Assembly (NCBI GenBank): GCA_900546485.1
Contig: URDK01000002.1
Span: 8,438-72,437 of the forward strand
Direction: 5' to 3'
Origin: an uncultured Eubacteriales bacterium
GTDB taxonomy: Bacteria > Bacillota > Clostridia > Oscillospirales > Oscillospiraceae
DNA length: 64,000 nucleotides
Positions 51,714 to 61,824 of the stretch are shown here, one piece after another. The notes beneath the pieces were generated by a model. That model ran no database searches. It had not been told where the DNA came from and saw only the letters and a list, made by a program, of their open reading frames with translations. The translations under genes were made by a program, and so were the position numbers. Within the stretch, counting starts at the first letter, position 1; each line of letters starts with the position of its first letter.

Positions 51714-52238
51714 ATGAAAAAGATACTTTCTCTCCTTCTCTGCGCCCTTATGGCCGCTCTTCTGCTGGCAGGCTGCGGTGAGAGCGCCGCGCCCGCATCC
51801 GAGCCGCCTGCTCAGCAGTCCCAGTCCGCCGAGCAGCCCGAGAACGGCTCCGACGCCATAACGGCTCCTGAAGAGGACGTGGCGATGCAGTACATATCCG
51901 TGGCTGATGCAGATGCGGTGCTCGACAGCGCCGACTACACCTTCATCGACGTCCGCAAGGCCGCGGATTACGCCACTTCCCACATCCCCGGCGCCATCAG
52001 CGCCGACATGGACGCCGCCAAGAACGGCGACTTCGACGCGGGCGTGGCCACCATGCAGGCCGCGACCAAAGACCTGAGCAACAATCTCATAATCATCTGC
52101 TACTCCGGCAAGAGCTACGCCCAGGCTACCACCAACGTCCTGTCCGCCATGGGATACGACATGTCCAAGGTCTACACCCTCGAGGGCGGTTTCAACGCCT
52201 GGAGCGAGACCTATCCAGACAACGTTGCAGCTGAGTAA
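51714..52238 (+). CDS. Exported single-domain rhodanese lipoprotein
   Basis: A 174-residue lipoprotein: signal peptide with lipobox L-A-G-C (Cys21), a Ser/Pro/Gln-rich linker to about residue 55, then one rhodanese domain with F-I-D-V-R, H-I-P-G-A and the catalytic loop I-C-Y-S-G-K-S-Y-A (Cys129). ATG at 51714 follows GGAGG. Last gene of the operon; likely works outside the membrane with the other rhodanese and the YnjB-like binding protein. Confidence 0.88.
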   Translation: MKKILSLLLCALMAALLLAGCGESAAPASEPPAQQSQSAEQPENGSDAITAPEEDVAMQYISVADADAVLDSADYTFIDVRKAADYATSHIPGAISADMDAAKNGDFDAGVATMQAATKDLSNNLIIICYSGKSYAQATTNVLSAMGYDMSKVYTLEGGFNAWSETYPDNVAAE

Positions 52239-52266
52239 TTCAGCTTTCTTTAAATTAAAATAGTGG

Positions 52267-52306
52267 GGAGGCCTCTGCAGTATACAAGAATGTAGAGGCC
52301 TCCTTT
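52267..52306 (+). terminator. Terminator of the selenium-associated operon
   Basis: A 13-bp stem (52267-52279 with 52291-52303, one G-T pair) with an 11-nt loop is followed by TTT. It lies 28 bases past the last rhodanese gene. Confidence 0.75.
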
Positions 52307-52505
52307 AAATATGAAGATATTAAAATTATAATGATAAACCTGCTAATAGGCGTCAAGATCCAAAATGAAAAAGTGGGTTTCAGAAAATGTGCATAACCAA
52401 ACAGAGCTTCAAAAGACATATAATGCATATCTGGGCATAGCTGGGGTAACTTGGCACCGTGATGTTGTGCTGTGAGCGGAATAATGCAGCTTCATGAGAT
52501 TTTAG

Positions 52506-52694
52506 ATATTCTTTGACCGAGGCCATGAGATAAGTTTGCACGATTTTACTTTACTGACACCCTCCGTTGATATCTTGCTCAGGGGCAAAACTGTCGCATT
52601 CCTTAAAAATAAATGGCTCACACCGGCCATGCGTGCCATGATAGACCTTATATCCGAGACAGAGGGCTTTGACCCAGGGAATAAGGCGTATTAA
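52506..52694 (+). pseudogene. Gene fragment, unassigned, C-terminal part
   Basis: An open stretch without start codon ends at TAA (52692-52694) and reads like a real protein tail: H-E-I-S-L-H-D-F-T-L-L-T-P-S-V, G-K-T-V-A-F-L-K-N-K-W-L-T-P-A-M-R. It could be the end of a binding-protein-like sensor domain of a regulator, but this is a guess. A second scrap in the same state, with V-G-A-G-H-I-G-A-V-N-L-E-H-V, runs 52767-52904. Nothing else is seen between 52307 and 52955. Confidence 0.35.
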
Positions 52695-52955
52695 ACGTGC
52701 GGCGCTCAGGTGTTGCGGGTGGGATAATATTCAGTACACAGCTGAAACGTCAGACTCAAGTCCGCATTTGTGGGAGCTGGGCATATAGGGGCCGTGAACC
52801 TTGAACATGTAGGCAAATTGCGTGAAGGTTATTACATTACGCTGCGCGCCATAGGCCGTCAGCCAGATCGGAGATTGAAAGCACACCAATGCGTTGTGAA
52901 ATAGTCACTGTGTTTGGTCGGCTTTAATTCGGAGACCGCCCATCAAAAACGAAGG

Positions 52956-53012
52956 CTATATTGCAATAGAAAAGGCTCACCGTTACGGTGAGCCTTTTCT
53001 ATTGCAATATAG
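52956..53012. terminator. 27-bp perfect palindrome, terminator of the MFS operon
   Basis: Bases 52956-52982 are the exact reverse complement of 52986-53012, leaving a 3-base loop. The centre is GC-rich with A4/T4 tracts 8-11 bp out, so it would work as a terminator from either side. It lies just past the MFS stop (53015 on the minus strand). Confidence 0.8.
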
Positions 53013-53014
53013 GA

Positions 53015-54277
53015 TCAGGTGTTTTCGCTTGCCTTTTCTACCATGAGTTTCTTCGCTCCGGTGCTGGATGCAAAGAGCAAGACGGTAGCCAGAATGGCGG
53101 CGGCAAGGCCTATGATCCAGGAGAGAGTGTACGAACCGGTGATGTCATACGGCGCAGCCATGATGATGTTGCAGACGGCAAGAGCAAGGCTGGCGAAGGC
53201 ATTGACGAAGCCGAATACCTCACTGTAGTACTTGGAACCGAAGAGTTTGGACGTCAGCGTGGGCGGGAAGATCGTGCCGTGTGCGCTGCCGAGGCCGTAG
53301 AAGACGGCGACGACGATGAGCATCGGGAAGCTCTTGGCAATTATCAGGAACACATAGCACAGGCCCATGCATACGGTACCGAGCAGGATACCGGCCTTGA
53401 CGCCGAAGCGGTCGAACACTGCGCCCATAATGAGCTTGCCGAAAATCGCGACGAGGCTGTAGATGGACACGAAGGTTGCTGCAAGATCGGCGCTGATGCC
53501 TAGGCTGCCGCTGATGTGCGCCGGCATGTGATACATAGCGCCCATGGTGAGCAACATGACGAAAATACCGATGACGTATACCCAGAACGTGGCGTGACGG
53601 CGCAGCTCACGCAGAGGCAGTCCGGTCATGCCGGCCTCAGCCGTGGCGCCGGCCTTGACGGCCTCGTCAGCGCCGAGGGCCTTGAGGCCTTTGTCTTCAG
53701 GCTTGGAGCGGACGAGAAGGAACACAATCGGCACGAGGATAACGAGCATTCCGAGACCGAGGATACGGAATGCCATACGCCAGCCCAGAGACTCGATGAT
53801 GGAGCTGATAACGGGCGAGAGTATCATGGCACCGATGCTGCTGCCAGCAAAAGTGATGCTCATGGCTTTGCTGCGGTCCTTGACGAACCAGCGAGTGAGT
53901 ACGACGGCGATAGGCACGGTGGTGCAGAACACGCTGCCGGTGCCAATCACGAAAGCCAGAATGTAAAGCAGCACGACGTTGTTGACAAAGGAGAGGCAGG
54001 TGTACCCAATGACCGCTATGAGCAGGGAAACGGTCATAATCTTGCGGGTGTCCCTTACGGCCAGCACCTTACCGGCGACGGGCGAGAGTATCATGCCAAG
54101 GATGGAGGTGATAGTGCTGAATGTGCTGAATGCGGTACGGCTGATGCCGAGATCCTCGGTCATGGGGACCGTGAAGAGGCCGAGGCAGCTGAGCAGCAGC
54201 GTGAAGAACGTCGCCATTATGAGCGTACAGGCGACGACTATCCACCAGCCGTAGAATATGCCTTTCTTCTTTTCCAA
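53015..54277 (-). CDS. MFS transporter, OFA/monocarboxylate type
   Basis: A 420-residue, twelve-segment major facilitator protein. The start G-I-F-Y-G-W-W-I-V-V-A-C, the loop G-K-V-L-A-V-R-D-T-R-K after segment 2 and G-A-V-F-D-R-F-G-V-K after segment 8 fit the oxalate:formate-antiporter-like and monocarboxylate porter group. TTG at 54277 is preferred for its spacing from AAGGGG. Last gene of the OYE-SDR-SDR-MFS set, so it probably carries the organic acid or product of those enzymes. Confidence 0.85.
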   Translation of the reverse strand: MEKKKGIFYGWWIVVACTLIMATFFTLLLSCLGLFTVPMTEDLGISRTAFSTFSTITSILGMILSPVAGKVLAVRDTRKIMTVSLLIAVIGYTCLSFVNNVVLLYILAFVIGTGSVFCTTVPIAVVLTRWFVKDRSKAMSITFAGSSIGAMILSPVISSIIESLGWRMAFRILGLGMLVILVPIVFLLVRSKPEDKGLKALGADEAVKAGATAEAGMTGLPLRELRRHATFWVYVIGIFVMLLTMGAMYHMPAHISGSLGISADLAATFVSIYSLVAIFGKLIMGAVFDRFGVKAGILLGTVCMGLCYVFLIIAKSFPMLIVVAVFYGLGSAHGTIFPPTLTSKLFGSKYYSEVFGFVNAFASLALAVCNIIMAAPYDITGSYTLSWIIGLAAAILATVLLFASSTGAKKLMVEKASENT

Positions 54278-54336
54278 GTTAACACCCCTTTTCCAGGTGC
54301 CGCCGCGCTTATTCAAGCGCGGCGGCGTTTATGAGC

Positions 54337-55218
54337 TCAGTCTTTCTTGTATTCGCCAACGAGCTTGACGTCGGAGAGCTCGACAGGGCGAACCTTGTCA
54401 GCTATCCACACGCCCTGGGCACGCAGCAGGCCGTCATACTGGTCGTGAGTGAGTATGTAGAAGCACTCGGTGCCGAGCATGTTAAAGACCTTCTCGATGG
54501 TCTCATCCAGAGGTGCGGAGTTGTCAAGGACCTTCTTGCTGATGCCTTCCTGAGCCTTGTACCAGTCGGTCTGGTAGTATGGATCGTCGTTGATGGCAAA
54601 ACGCTCAGGACGGTGGCGGTCGGTCTTCCACATCTCGGTCTGGACGAAGCCGGGGCAGAACACGGAGACATCGATGTCGTTGCCTTCGGCCTTCATCTCT
54701 TTGTAGACGACCTCACTGAGGGCGACGGCGGCGTGCTTGCTGCTGAAGTAAGCGGGGCTGCTGCCGATGGTGATGAGGCCGGCGATGGAGCAGACGTTGA
54801 GGATCTGGCAGTGGTTGCCCTGAGCCTTCATCTGGGGGATGAAATAGCCCATCATGTACCAGTGGGAGTAGACGTTTGTCTCATATACCCAACGGATATC
54901 GCGCTCGGGGATATTCCAGACGTCGCCGTTGGTGCTGACGCCGGCGTTGTTGACAAGAATGTCGCAGCGGCCAAAGACCTCCATGCACTTGTCGAAGATC
55001 TTCTTGCAGTCGGCCTTGATGGTGACGTCGGCCTGGACGGCACATGACTCACGGCCCATGGCCCTGATCTCTTCGCAGACTTTTTGGACCTCGTCGCCGT
55101 GAATGTCAGCCACGAGAACGTCGGCTCCGCGCTTGGCCATGCCGAGAGCGAGGGCGCGGCCGATACCGTTGGCGGCGCCGGTGACGACAGCTTTCTGACC
55201 CTTATAATCCTTTATCAT
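54337..55218 (-). CDS. Short-chain dehydrogenase/reductase (SDR) 1
   Basis: A 293-residue NAD(P)-dependent oxidoreductase. T-G-A-A-N-G-I-G (coenzyme loop), N-N-A-G, and the catalytic triad with S in N-V-C-S-I-A-G and Y-F-S-S-K are present. Asp in V-A-D-I after strand 2 suggests NAD(H). It has an unusually long C-terminal part containing H-R-P-E-R-F-A-I-N-D-D-P-Y-Y, also found in SDR 2, which probably forms a substrate lid. Acts on a hydroxyl or keto group of an unknown compound. Confidence 0.9.
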   Translation of the reverse strand: MIKDYKGQKAVVTGAANGIGRALALGMAKRGADVLVADIHGDEVQKVCEEIRAMGRESCAVQADVTIKADCKKIFDKCMEVFGRCDILVNNAGVSTNGDVWNIPERDIRWVYETNVYSHWYMMGYFIPQMKAQGNHCQILNVCSIAGLITIGSSPAYFSSKHAAVALSEVVYKEMKAEGNDIDVSVFCPGFVQTEMWKTDRHRPERFAINDDPYYQTDWYKAQEGISKKVLDNSAPLDETIEKVFNMLGTECFYILTHDQYDGLLRAQGVWIADKVRPVELSDVKLVGEYKKD

Positions 55219-55233
55219 TGTTCGCAGCCTCCT

Positions 55234-56076
55234 TTAGCCGATGGGGTGAGTTCCTTCGTAGATGGCTTTTACGCGGACCTTCTGCATCTCGATCGCCTCG
55301 GGATGAGTGAGAACATAGAACTTATCCTCCTCGAAGGCGGTAAAGACGGTCAGCCCTACGGAGTCTATGGGGATACCGCTGGCAACGCCACGAGCGGCGC
55401 GAATATTGCCTGCGACAAACTCTTCGCTCTTGTAGTAGGGGTCATCATTGATGGCGAAGCGTTCCGGGCGGTGCTTGTCGCTCTCGTGTATCTCAGTCAG
55501 GACGTAGGCCGGGCAGAGCACATGCATCTGGATATTGGTGATGCCGCGGCTCTTCAGGGCAAGGTAGGTAGCTTCGGTCTGGACAACGTCGGCTGTCTTG
55601 GTGGCATGGTACATGCAGGAGCTGTAGGACACCATGAGTCCGGCGCCGGAGGCGACGTTCATGTAGGCGCACTCATCGCCCTGCTCGATCATCTGCTTGA
55701 TGAAATAGTGCATGCCGTAGGTGTGGCCGAGGAAATTCGCCTGAGCGATCCAGTCGATATCCTGAACGGGCAGCTCCCAGACGGGTCCGGGGGCGGTGAC
55801 GCCCGCATTGCTGACCATGATATTGACCTTACCGAAGGCATCGAGGGCAGTGTGCAGCAGAGTCTCTATACTTTTGGCCATGGTAGCATCGGCGACTAGG
55901 GAAGCGCACTCCGCACCCTCAGCTTTGACCATTTCGACAGTCTTTTCGAGGCTGGGGGCATCGATGTCATTCACGACGACCTTCATGCCGCGCCGCGCGC
56001 CCTCGAGGGCTATAGCGCGTCCAATGCCGCTGCCCGCGCCGGTGACTACGAGTACTTTATCCTTGAATTCCTTCAT
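55234..56076 (-). CDS. Short-chain dehydrogenase/reductase (SDR) 2
   Basis: A 280-residue paralogue of SDR 1: T-G-A-G-S-G-I-G coenzyme loop, N-A-G-V-T, N-V-A-S-G-A-G and Y-H-A-T-K for the catalytic Ser, Tyr and Lys. It has Asp in N-D-I-D, pointing to NAD(H), and the same H-R-P-E-R-F-A-I-N-D-D-P-Y-Y block. It sits between the OYE-type enzyme and SDR 1 with gaps of 26 and 15 bases. The pair could act on two positions of one molecule, or on two stereoisomers. Confidence 0.9.
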   Translation of the reverse strand: MKEFKDKVLVVTGAGSGIGRAIALEGARRGMKVVVNDIDAPSLEKTVEMVKAEGAECASLVADATMAKSIETLLHTALDAFGKVNIMVSNAGVTAPGPVWELPVQDIDWIAQANFLGHTYGMHYFIKQMIEQGDECAYMNVASGAGLMVSYSSCMYHATKTADVVQTEATYLALKSRGITNIQMHVLCPAYVLTEIHESDKHRPERFAINDDPYYKSEEFVAGNIRAARGVASGIPIDSVGLTVFTAFEEDKFYVLTHPEAIEMQKVRVKAIYEGTHPIG

Positions 56077-56102
56077 AGCTTTAGTCCTCCCTCTTTCCTC
56101 GA

Positions 56103-58040
<1,938 letters not shown>

Positions 58041-58211
58041 AGACTTTCGTTCCTTTCCTGTTCAGATTTAATGGTGTTGACACTTGCGTCTGATGGCCTT
58101 ATAATAATGCCAACGATAATTTTTTAACATGTTCCCGCTGCACAATATTATTTCGATGGCTTGTTCATTGGGCATATGAGACTGTATTAGCAGATAAAAG
58201 GGAGTAATTTT

Positions 58212-59744
58212 ATGCTTTTTACTCATTTGGTTGACCTTATTCACACCCGTTTCGACCTTATGTCATGCATAGGCAATTCTGCAGGACGTGTAAACATTTT
58301 TCTGTTCTGCAACTCGGAGAGCGACGTATCCGTGCACGACAATCTCTATGTCTTTAACGCTGCGGATTATCTTTCAGCTCCGGAAAAACCCATAAATTCC
58401 CTTATCATATGCAGCGAGGACAGACAGCAGGAGCTGCTTGACTCGCTCCGTGGCAGCGGCAGGAACGTTTTGTTTTGCAGGCCTGAGATGCAGACTGAGG
58501 TGCTGAATTTTGTTCAGCTTGTGCTCAACCGCTCACTGAAAGAGTCGGACAATTACTCGGTGTTTTTGCAAATGATAATATCCGGGCGAGATCTAAGCTA
58601 TGTCCTGAGCGAGGCGGCGCGGCAGTGCGGAGGACAGTTGGTTGCCATTGATTTCAGCGGAAAAGTCCTGGCACACTCCAGTCCGTGGAAGGATATAGAC
58701 CCAGAGTGGCGTATGTTTATAAAAGAAGGGTATTGTCCGGCGGATCACATGCAGCATTTCTACAGCCGGCTGCTGCAGCGCAAGGAGATATCTATTTTGG
58801 CATATAGCTACCGTTGCGAAGATACTGGTATATACTACTTAAGTTGTCCCATAGTGATAAACGGGTATGCGCACGGTTATGTATTCACGCTGTCCACGGA
58901 AGAACTCAAGAGTCCGCTGGCCAATGCCATAACTCAAATAATGAGCCGTGTTGCTGCGGATTACATACGTCGTAATGATCCCGAGGTAAATTCCCACACG
59001 CAACTATATCGCAGGCTGGTGGTTGATATACTTGGCGGCGAATCGCGTGAAGCTATAGCTGATCGCCTTACATCTGGTAAGTTTTCACTTCCATCCCGTA
59101 TGCGAACAATGTTTGTTAAACCGCTCTATTACAGCTGCGGAGACTTGCTCAAGACGCTGGGCTCGCAGCTTTCGGCCGTGTTCAATGCAGCGCCGCCGAT
59201 ACAGTATAGGGATGGACTGATGTTGCTTCTACCCGCTGACAGCGCATATGAAGATACCGGCCGGGCAGCGCTTGCCTTTTTGGACAAGCTATCAGTTGCA
59301 AACCACTTGCGCACCGGAATAAGCAATGTGTTCAACACGCTTCAGGACTTGCCACAGTATTATGCGCAGTCACGTGAGGCAATTGCCCTGGCCGATAGGC
59401 TCAGACTCACGAAGCATACGATACTATACTCAGACGTTGCGTTCTTTTCTCTTATAGGCCATCTCAGTGAAGGGGCTCATATAAGAGACTTTTGCCATCC
59501 GGCGCTCGCAGCGCTGAGCAGTTATGACAGAGAGAATGGCACCGAGCTGTTTGACACGGCACGCGTGTATGTGGAGACGAATTGCAATCAGAAAGAGACC
59601 GCGGAGCGTCTGCATACGCATCGGAACACCATATCCTATCGCAAGCAGCAGATACAACAGATCACAGGAATAGATTTTCAGAACACGGAAGAGCTATTCC
59701 AGCTTCGGTATTCATTTAAGATTTACGCTTACCTTGCAGCGTAA
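58212..59744 (+). CDS. PucR/CdaR-type transcriptional regulator
   Basis: A 510-residue regulator. The C-terminal HTH_30-type segment reads Y-V-E-T-N-C-N-Q-K-E-T-A-E-R-L-H-T-H-R-N-T-I-S-Y-R, the PucR signature. A GGDEF-like middle domain (about 280-420) and an N-terminal sensing region precede it. It is divergent from the OYE-SDR-MFS operon across 171 bases and is probably its activator, responding to the substrate of that pathway. GGGAG precedes ATG at 58212. Composition is less GC-rich than in the Se operon. Confidence 0.85.
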   Translation: MLFTHLVDLIHTRFDLMSCIGNSAGRVNIFLFCNSESDVSVHDNLYVFNAADYLSAPEKPINSLIICSEDRQQELLDSLRGSGRNVLFCRPEMQTEVLNFVQLVLNRSLKESDNYSVFLQMIISGRDLSYVLSEAARQCGGQLVAIDFSGKVLAHSSPWKDIDPEWRMFIKEGYCPADHMQHFYSRLLQRKEISILAYSYRCEDTGIYYLSCPIVINGYAHGYVFTLSTEELKSPLANAITQIMSRVAADYIRRNDPEVNSHTQLYRRLVVDILGGESREAIADRLTSGKFSLPSRMRTMFVKPLYYSCGDLLKTLGSQLSAVFNAAPPIQYRDGLMLLLPADSAYEDTGRAALAFLDKLSVANHLRTGISNVFNTLQDLPQYYAQSREAIALADRLRLTKHTILYSDVAFFSLIGHLSEGAHIRDFCHPALAALSSYDRENGTELFDTARVYVETNCNQKETAERLHTHRNTISYRKQQIQQITGIDFQNTEELFQLRYSFKIYAYLAA

Positions 59745-59760
59745 ACAACGAAAAGCAAAC

Positions 59761-59798
59761 AAAATGCGGAGCCCCTGAAGCATTAGGGGCTCCGCATT
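59761..59798 (+). terminator. Terminator of the PucR-type gene
   Basis: A 15-bp perfect stem (59761-59775 with 59784-59798) with an 8-nt loop and A3/T3 ends, 16 bases past the stop. Confidence 0.85.
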
Positions 59799-59979
59799 TG
59801 TAATGAGCGGCAGCGTTTGTAAACAATCTCATAGCGTCAGAATTTTCGCTTCAGCGCTATGAACTTGCCGTCCGGGCAGAAGATCGCAACATCGTAAGCT
59901 CAGCGCAGCAGCTCGAAGTGCATCATTTTTCCAGCGCTTGACCATTATTGCGGTCCTGAGACTAGTCAAATAGTTTCTC

Positions 59980-60342
59980 CTACAGCCTTGGAGCTTGTTC
60001 GCGTGGTAGTTGCCCGCTCACCCAAGTGCGCTTTGATGGCAACACACAATCACAGCCGATCATGGGGTCTGCAGCACATGAGATATAGGGCAAATAGTCA
60101 AGCGTGACGTTGTTCTCAGGGACATTGCGAAAGAGAAGCATGCCATCGAGGTTTAAAGAAGACTTGCCATCAAAAATATGCCGGCGTTCATGATCTGGCA
60201 TGAAGCCGGCCTGGAGAGCGGCGTAGAGATCGGAGTGGTGCTCGCCGGAGTGAAGCCTGACAGCGGGCTCCTGGCAGAGTGTTTTTCCCAAACGAAAAGG
60301 GAATACCGGCGTCAGTAAGTGCATGAAACCTAGTTTATGCAT
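59980..60342 (-). other. Open frame in a gene-poor stretch, doubtful
   Basis: Between 59799 and 60361 no clear gene is seen. The longest frame codes for 120 residues (with H-S-D-L-Y-A-A-L-Q-A-G-F and H-I-F-D-G-K-S-S-L-N-L-D-G) and looks protein-like but has no ribosome site and no family I recognise. It may be the tail of a decayed gene, perhaps from a mobile element. Confidence 0.25.
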
Positions 60343-60361
60343 CCAACTTCTTGCGCTTTAA

Positions 60362-60396
60362 AAGAATTGACACCTCTGTCAGAGGTGTCAATTCTT
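60362..60396 (-). terminator. Terminator of the dehydratase operon
   Basis: A 17-bp perfect inverted repeat around a single central base (60362-60378 with 60380-60396); an actual loop of 3-5 bases leaves at least 15 bp. It lies 10 bases past the stop of the dehydratase subunit. Confidence 0.75.
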
Positions 60397-60405
60397 CTAT
60401 CTACG

Positions 60406-61824
60406 TCAGTTGTTTTTCTTTCGCATCTTCAGCACCTGGCAGATACTTTCAATTCTGGTGGACATGGTTTCCTCAGTGTAGTCGTGATCATCGTAGAAGT
60501 CGCATTCCATGTAGAAGTGCGGTACGCCGGTTCTCTCCTCGACACGCTTGGACGCGGTCTTCTGATGTGCTCCGAGCCAGCGGTCAAAGTCGAAGAAGCC
60601 CATGACTACTCCGTCCGGGTGATAAGTCTCGCAGCGTTCGACCATGCCGTCTATATCGGAGCCCATGTTTTGTATGGAGCCGCGGCGGAGCCAGGTCTCG
60701 GCCATGATCATAAACGGGTCATCGGATATGAACTCACGGTTGAGCTGCTTCTTGGTGGGGGTGGTGATCAGGCTGTACGTGGTGCAGACACCGTTGCGCA
60801 GAAACAGCTTGTCAAACCAGGGAACAGCAGGGGAGTCAAAATATGTGGCGACCTTCGGGGCGCCTTTCGGCAGTATTCCGTCGCCCTCCTTGATAGCCTT
60901 GCGCAGCTCCACAATTAGCGTATCCACAGCCTCTTCCATCTTCTTCAGGCCACGGTTGTATGGGAAGAGCTGGAACGAGGATATTACGGTCATGATGTTG
61001 CCGGACAGGACCGGGGGATCAGCCTTGCATATCATCTGCGTCAGCATAGAGACTTTGAATGTTATGCGGTTGAGGTCGTCATTTGCGTTTTTGAAGTCCT
61101 CGGGCTTAACATGTACATTGATGATGTCGCAGATAGTGTTGAATCCGGTGCGGTATTCCTTCGCGACGAGATCCAGACGGCGCATGACTTCATCATCAGG
61201 TACTCCGAAGAGAGAATCATGCGGGGCACGCGAGATGACGTATCTCCATTCATCCCCACACAGGTTCTGAATGAGCTCATCAGTTTTGGGACCTTCATCA
61301 CAGTTGAAGCCCCAACTCCAGATAACGTCCGGAGGAGCGATTATACCGCTCGTGTATGCGGCGAGGCGCATTTTGTTCAGCGGGCAGTGGCGGCAGCCGG
61401 GCGTGATGGCGTTCTCAGCCTTTGCAAACCACGGACCGGCTTTGTGGAAGATGCCGTTGAGAGCCATGGTCAGAAGAATGTCGGGGAAAGAAATGTACAC
61501 GTCGGGATCCGCATATTGCAATGCATAGTAGAGATTGGAATACGCAGGAAGAATGCCGTATACGAGTTTCTTGCCCTCGGCTTTGAATTTGATCGTTTGG
61601 CAAACGTCTATCAGCTCGCGTACGACTACGCCAAGAGCCATGCGTACGCCCTTATACTTGGTGCACCAGTTTTCGGGGATCCAGACGTCCTTTGCGTATG
61701 CCACATCTTCCTCGGTAAGATCAGTTCTTTCGCAGGCGTACTTGAAGTTCTCCAGGTCCTGAGCGATGTCTTCCTCAGAGAATTCAAGGTACTCCAGAAA
61801 CTCTCTGTAAACGTCCTTGCTCAT
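60406..61824 (-). CDS. 2-hydroxyacyl-CoA dehydratase / benzoyl-CoA-reductase-family subunit A
   Basis: A 472-residue subunit of the BCR/HAD superfamily (HgdA-like size). It has G-C-R-H-C-P-L-N-K-M-R with clustered cysteines, W-S-W-G-F-N-C-D-E-G-P-K, and a C-terminal D-G-V-V-M-G-F-F-D-F-D-R-W-L-G. It pairs with the next subunit to hold 4Fe-4S clusters used in ATP-driven ketyl-radical dehydration or reduction. ATG overlaps the upstream subunit by four bases. Not a recognisable lactyl-, glutaryl- or phenyllactyl-specific form by eye; substrate unknown. Confidence 0.82.
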   Translation of the reverse strand: MSKDVYREFLEYLEFSEEDIAQDLENFKYACERTDLTEEDVAYAKDVWIPENWCTKYKGVRMALGVVVRELIDVCQTIKFKAEGKKLVYGILPAYSNLYYALQYADPDVYISFPDILLTMALNGIFHKAGPWFAKAENAITPGCRHCPLNKMRLAAYTSGIIAPPDVIWSWGFNCDEGPKTDELIQNLCGDEWRYVISRAPHDSLFGVPDDEVMRRLDLVAKEYRTGFNTICDIINVHVKPEDFKNANDDLNRITFKVSMLTQMICKADPPVLSGNIMTVISSFQLFPYNRGLKKMEEAVDTLIVELRKAIKEGDGILPKGAPKVATYFDSPAVPWFDKLFLRNGVCTTYSLITTPTKKQLNREFISDDPFMIMAETWLRRGSIQNMGSDIDGMVERCETYHPDGVVMGFFDFDRWLGAHQKTASKRVEERTGVPHFYMECDFYDDHDYTEETMSTRIESICQVLKMRKKNN

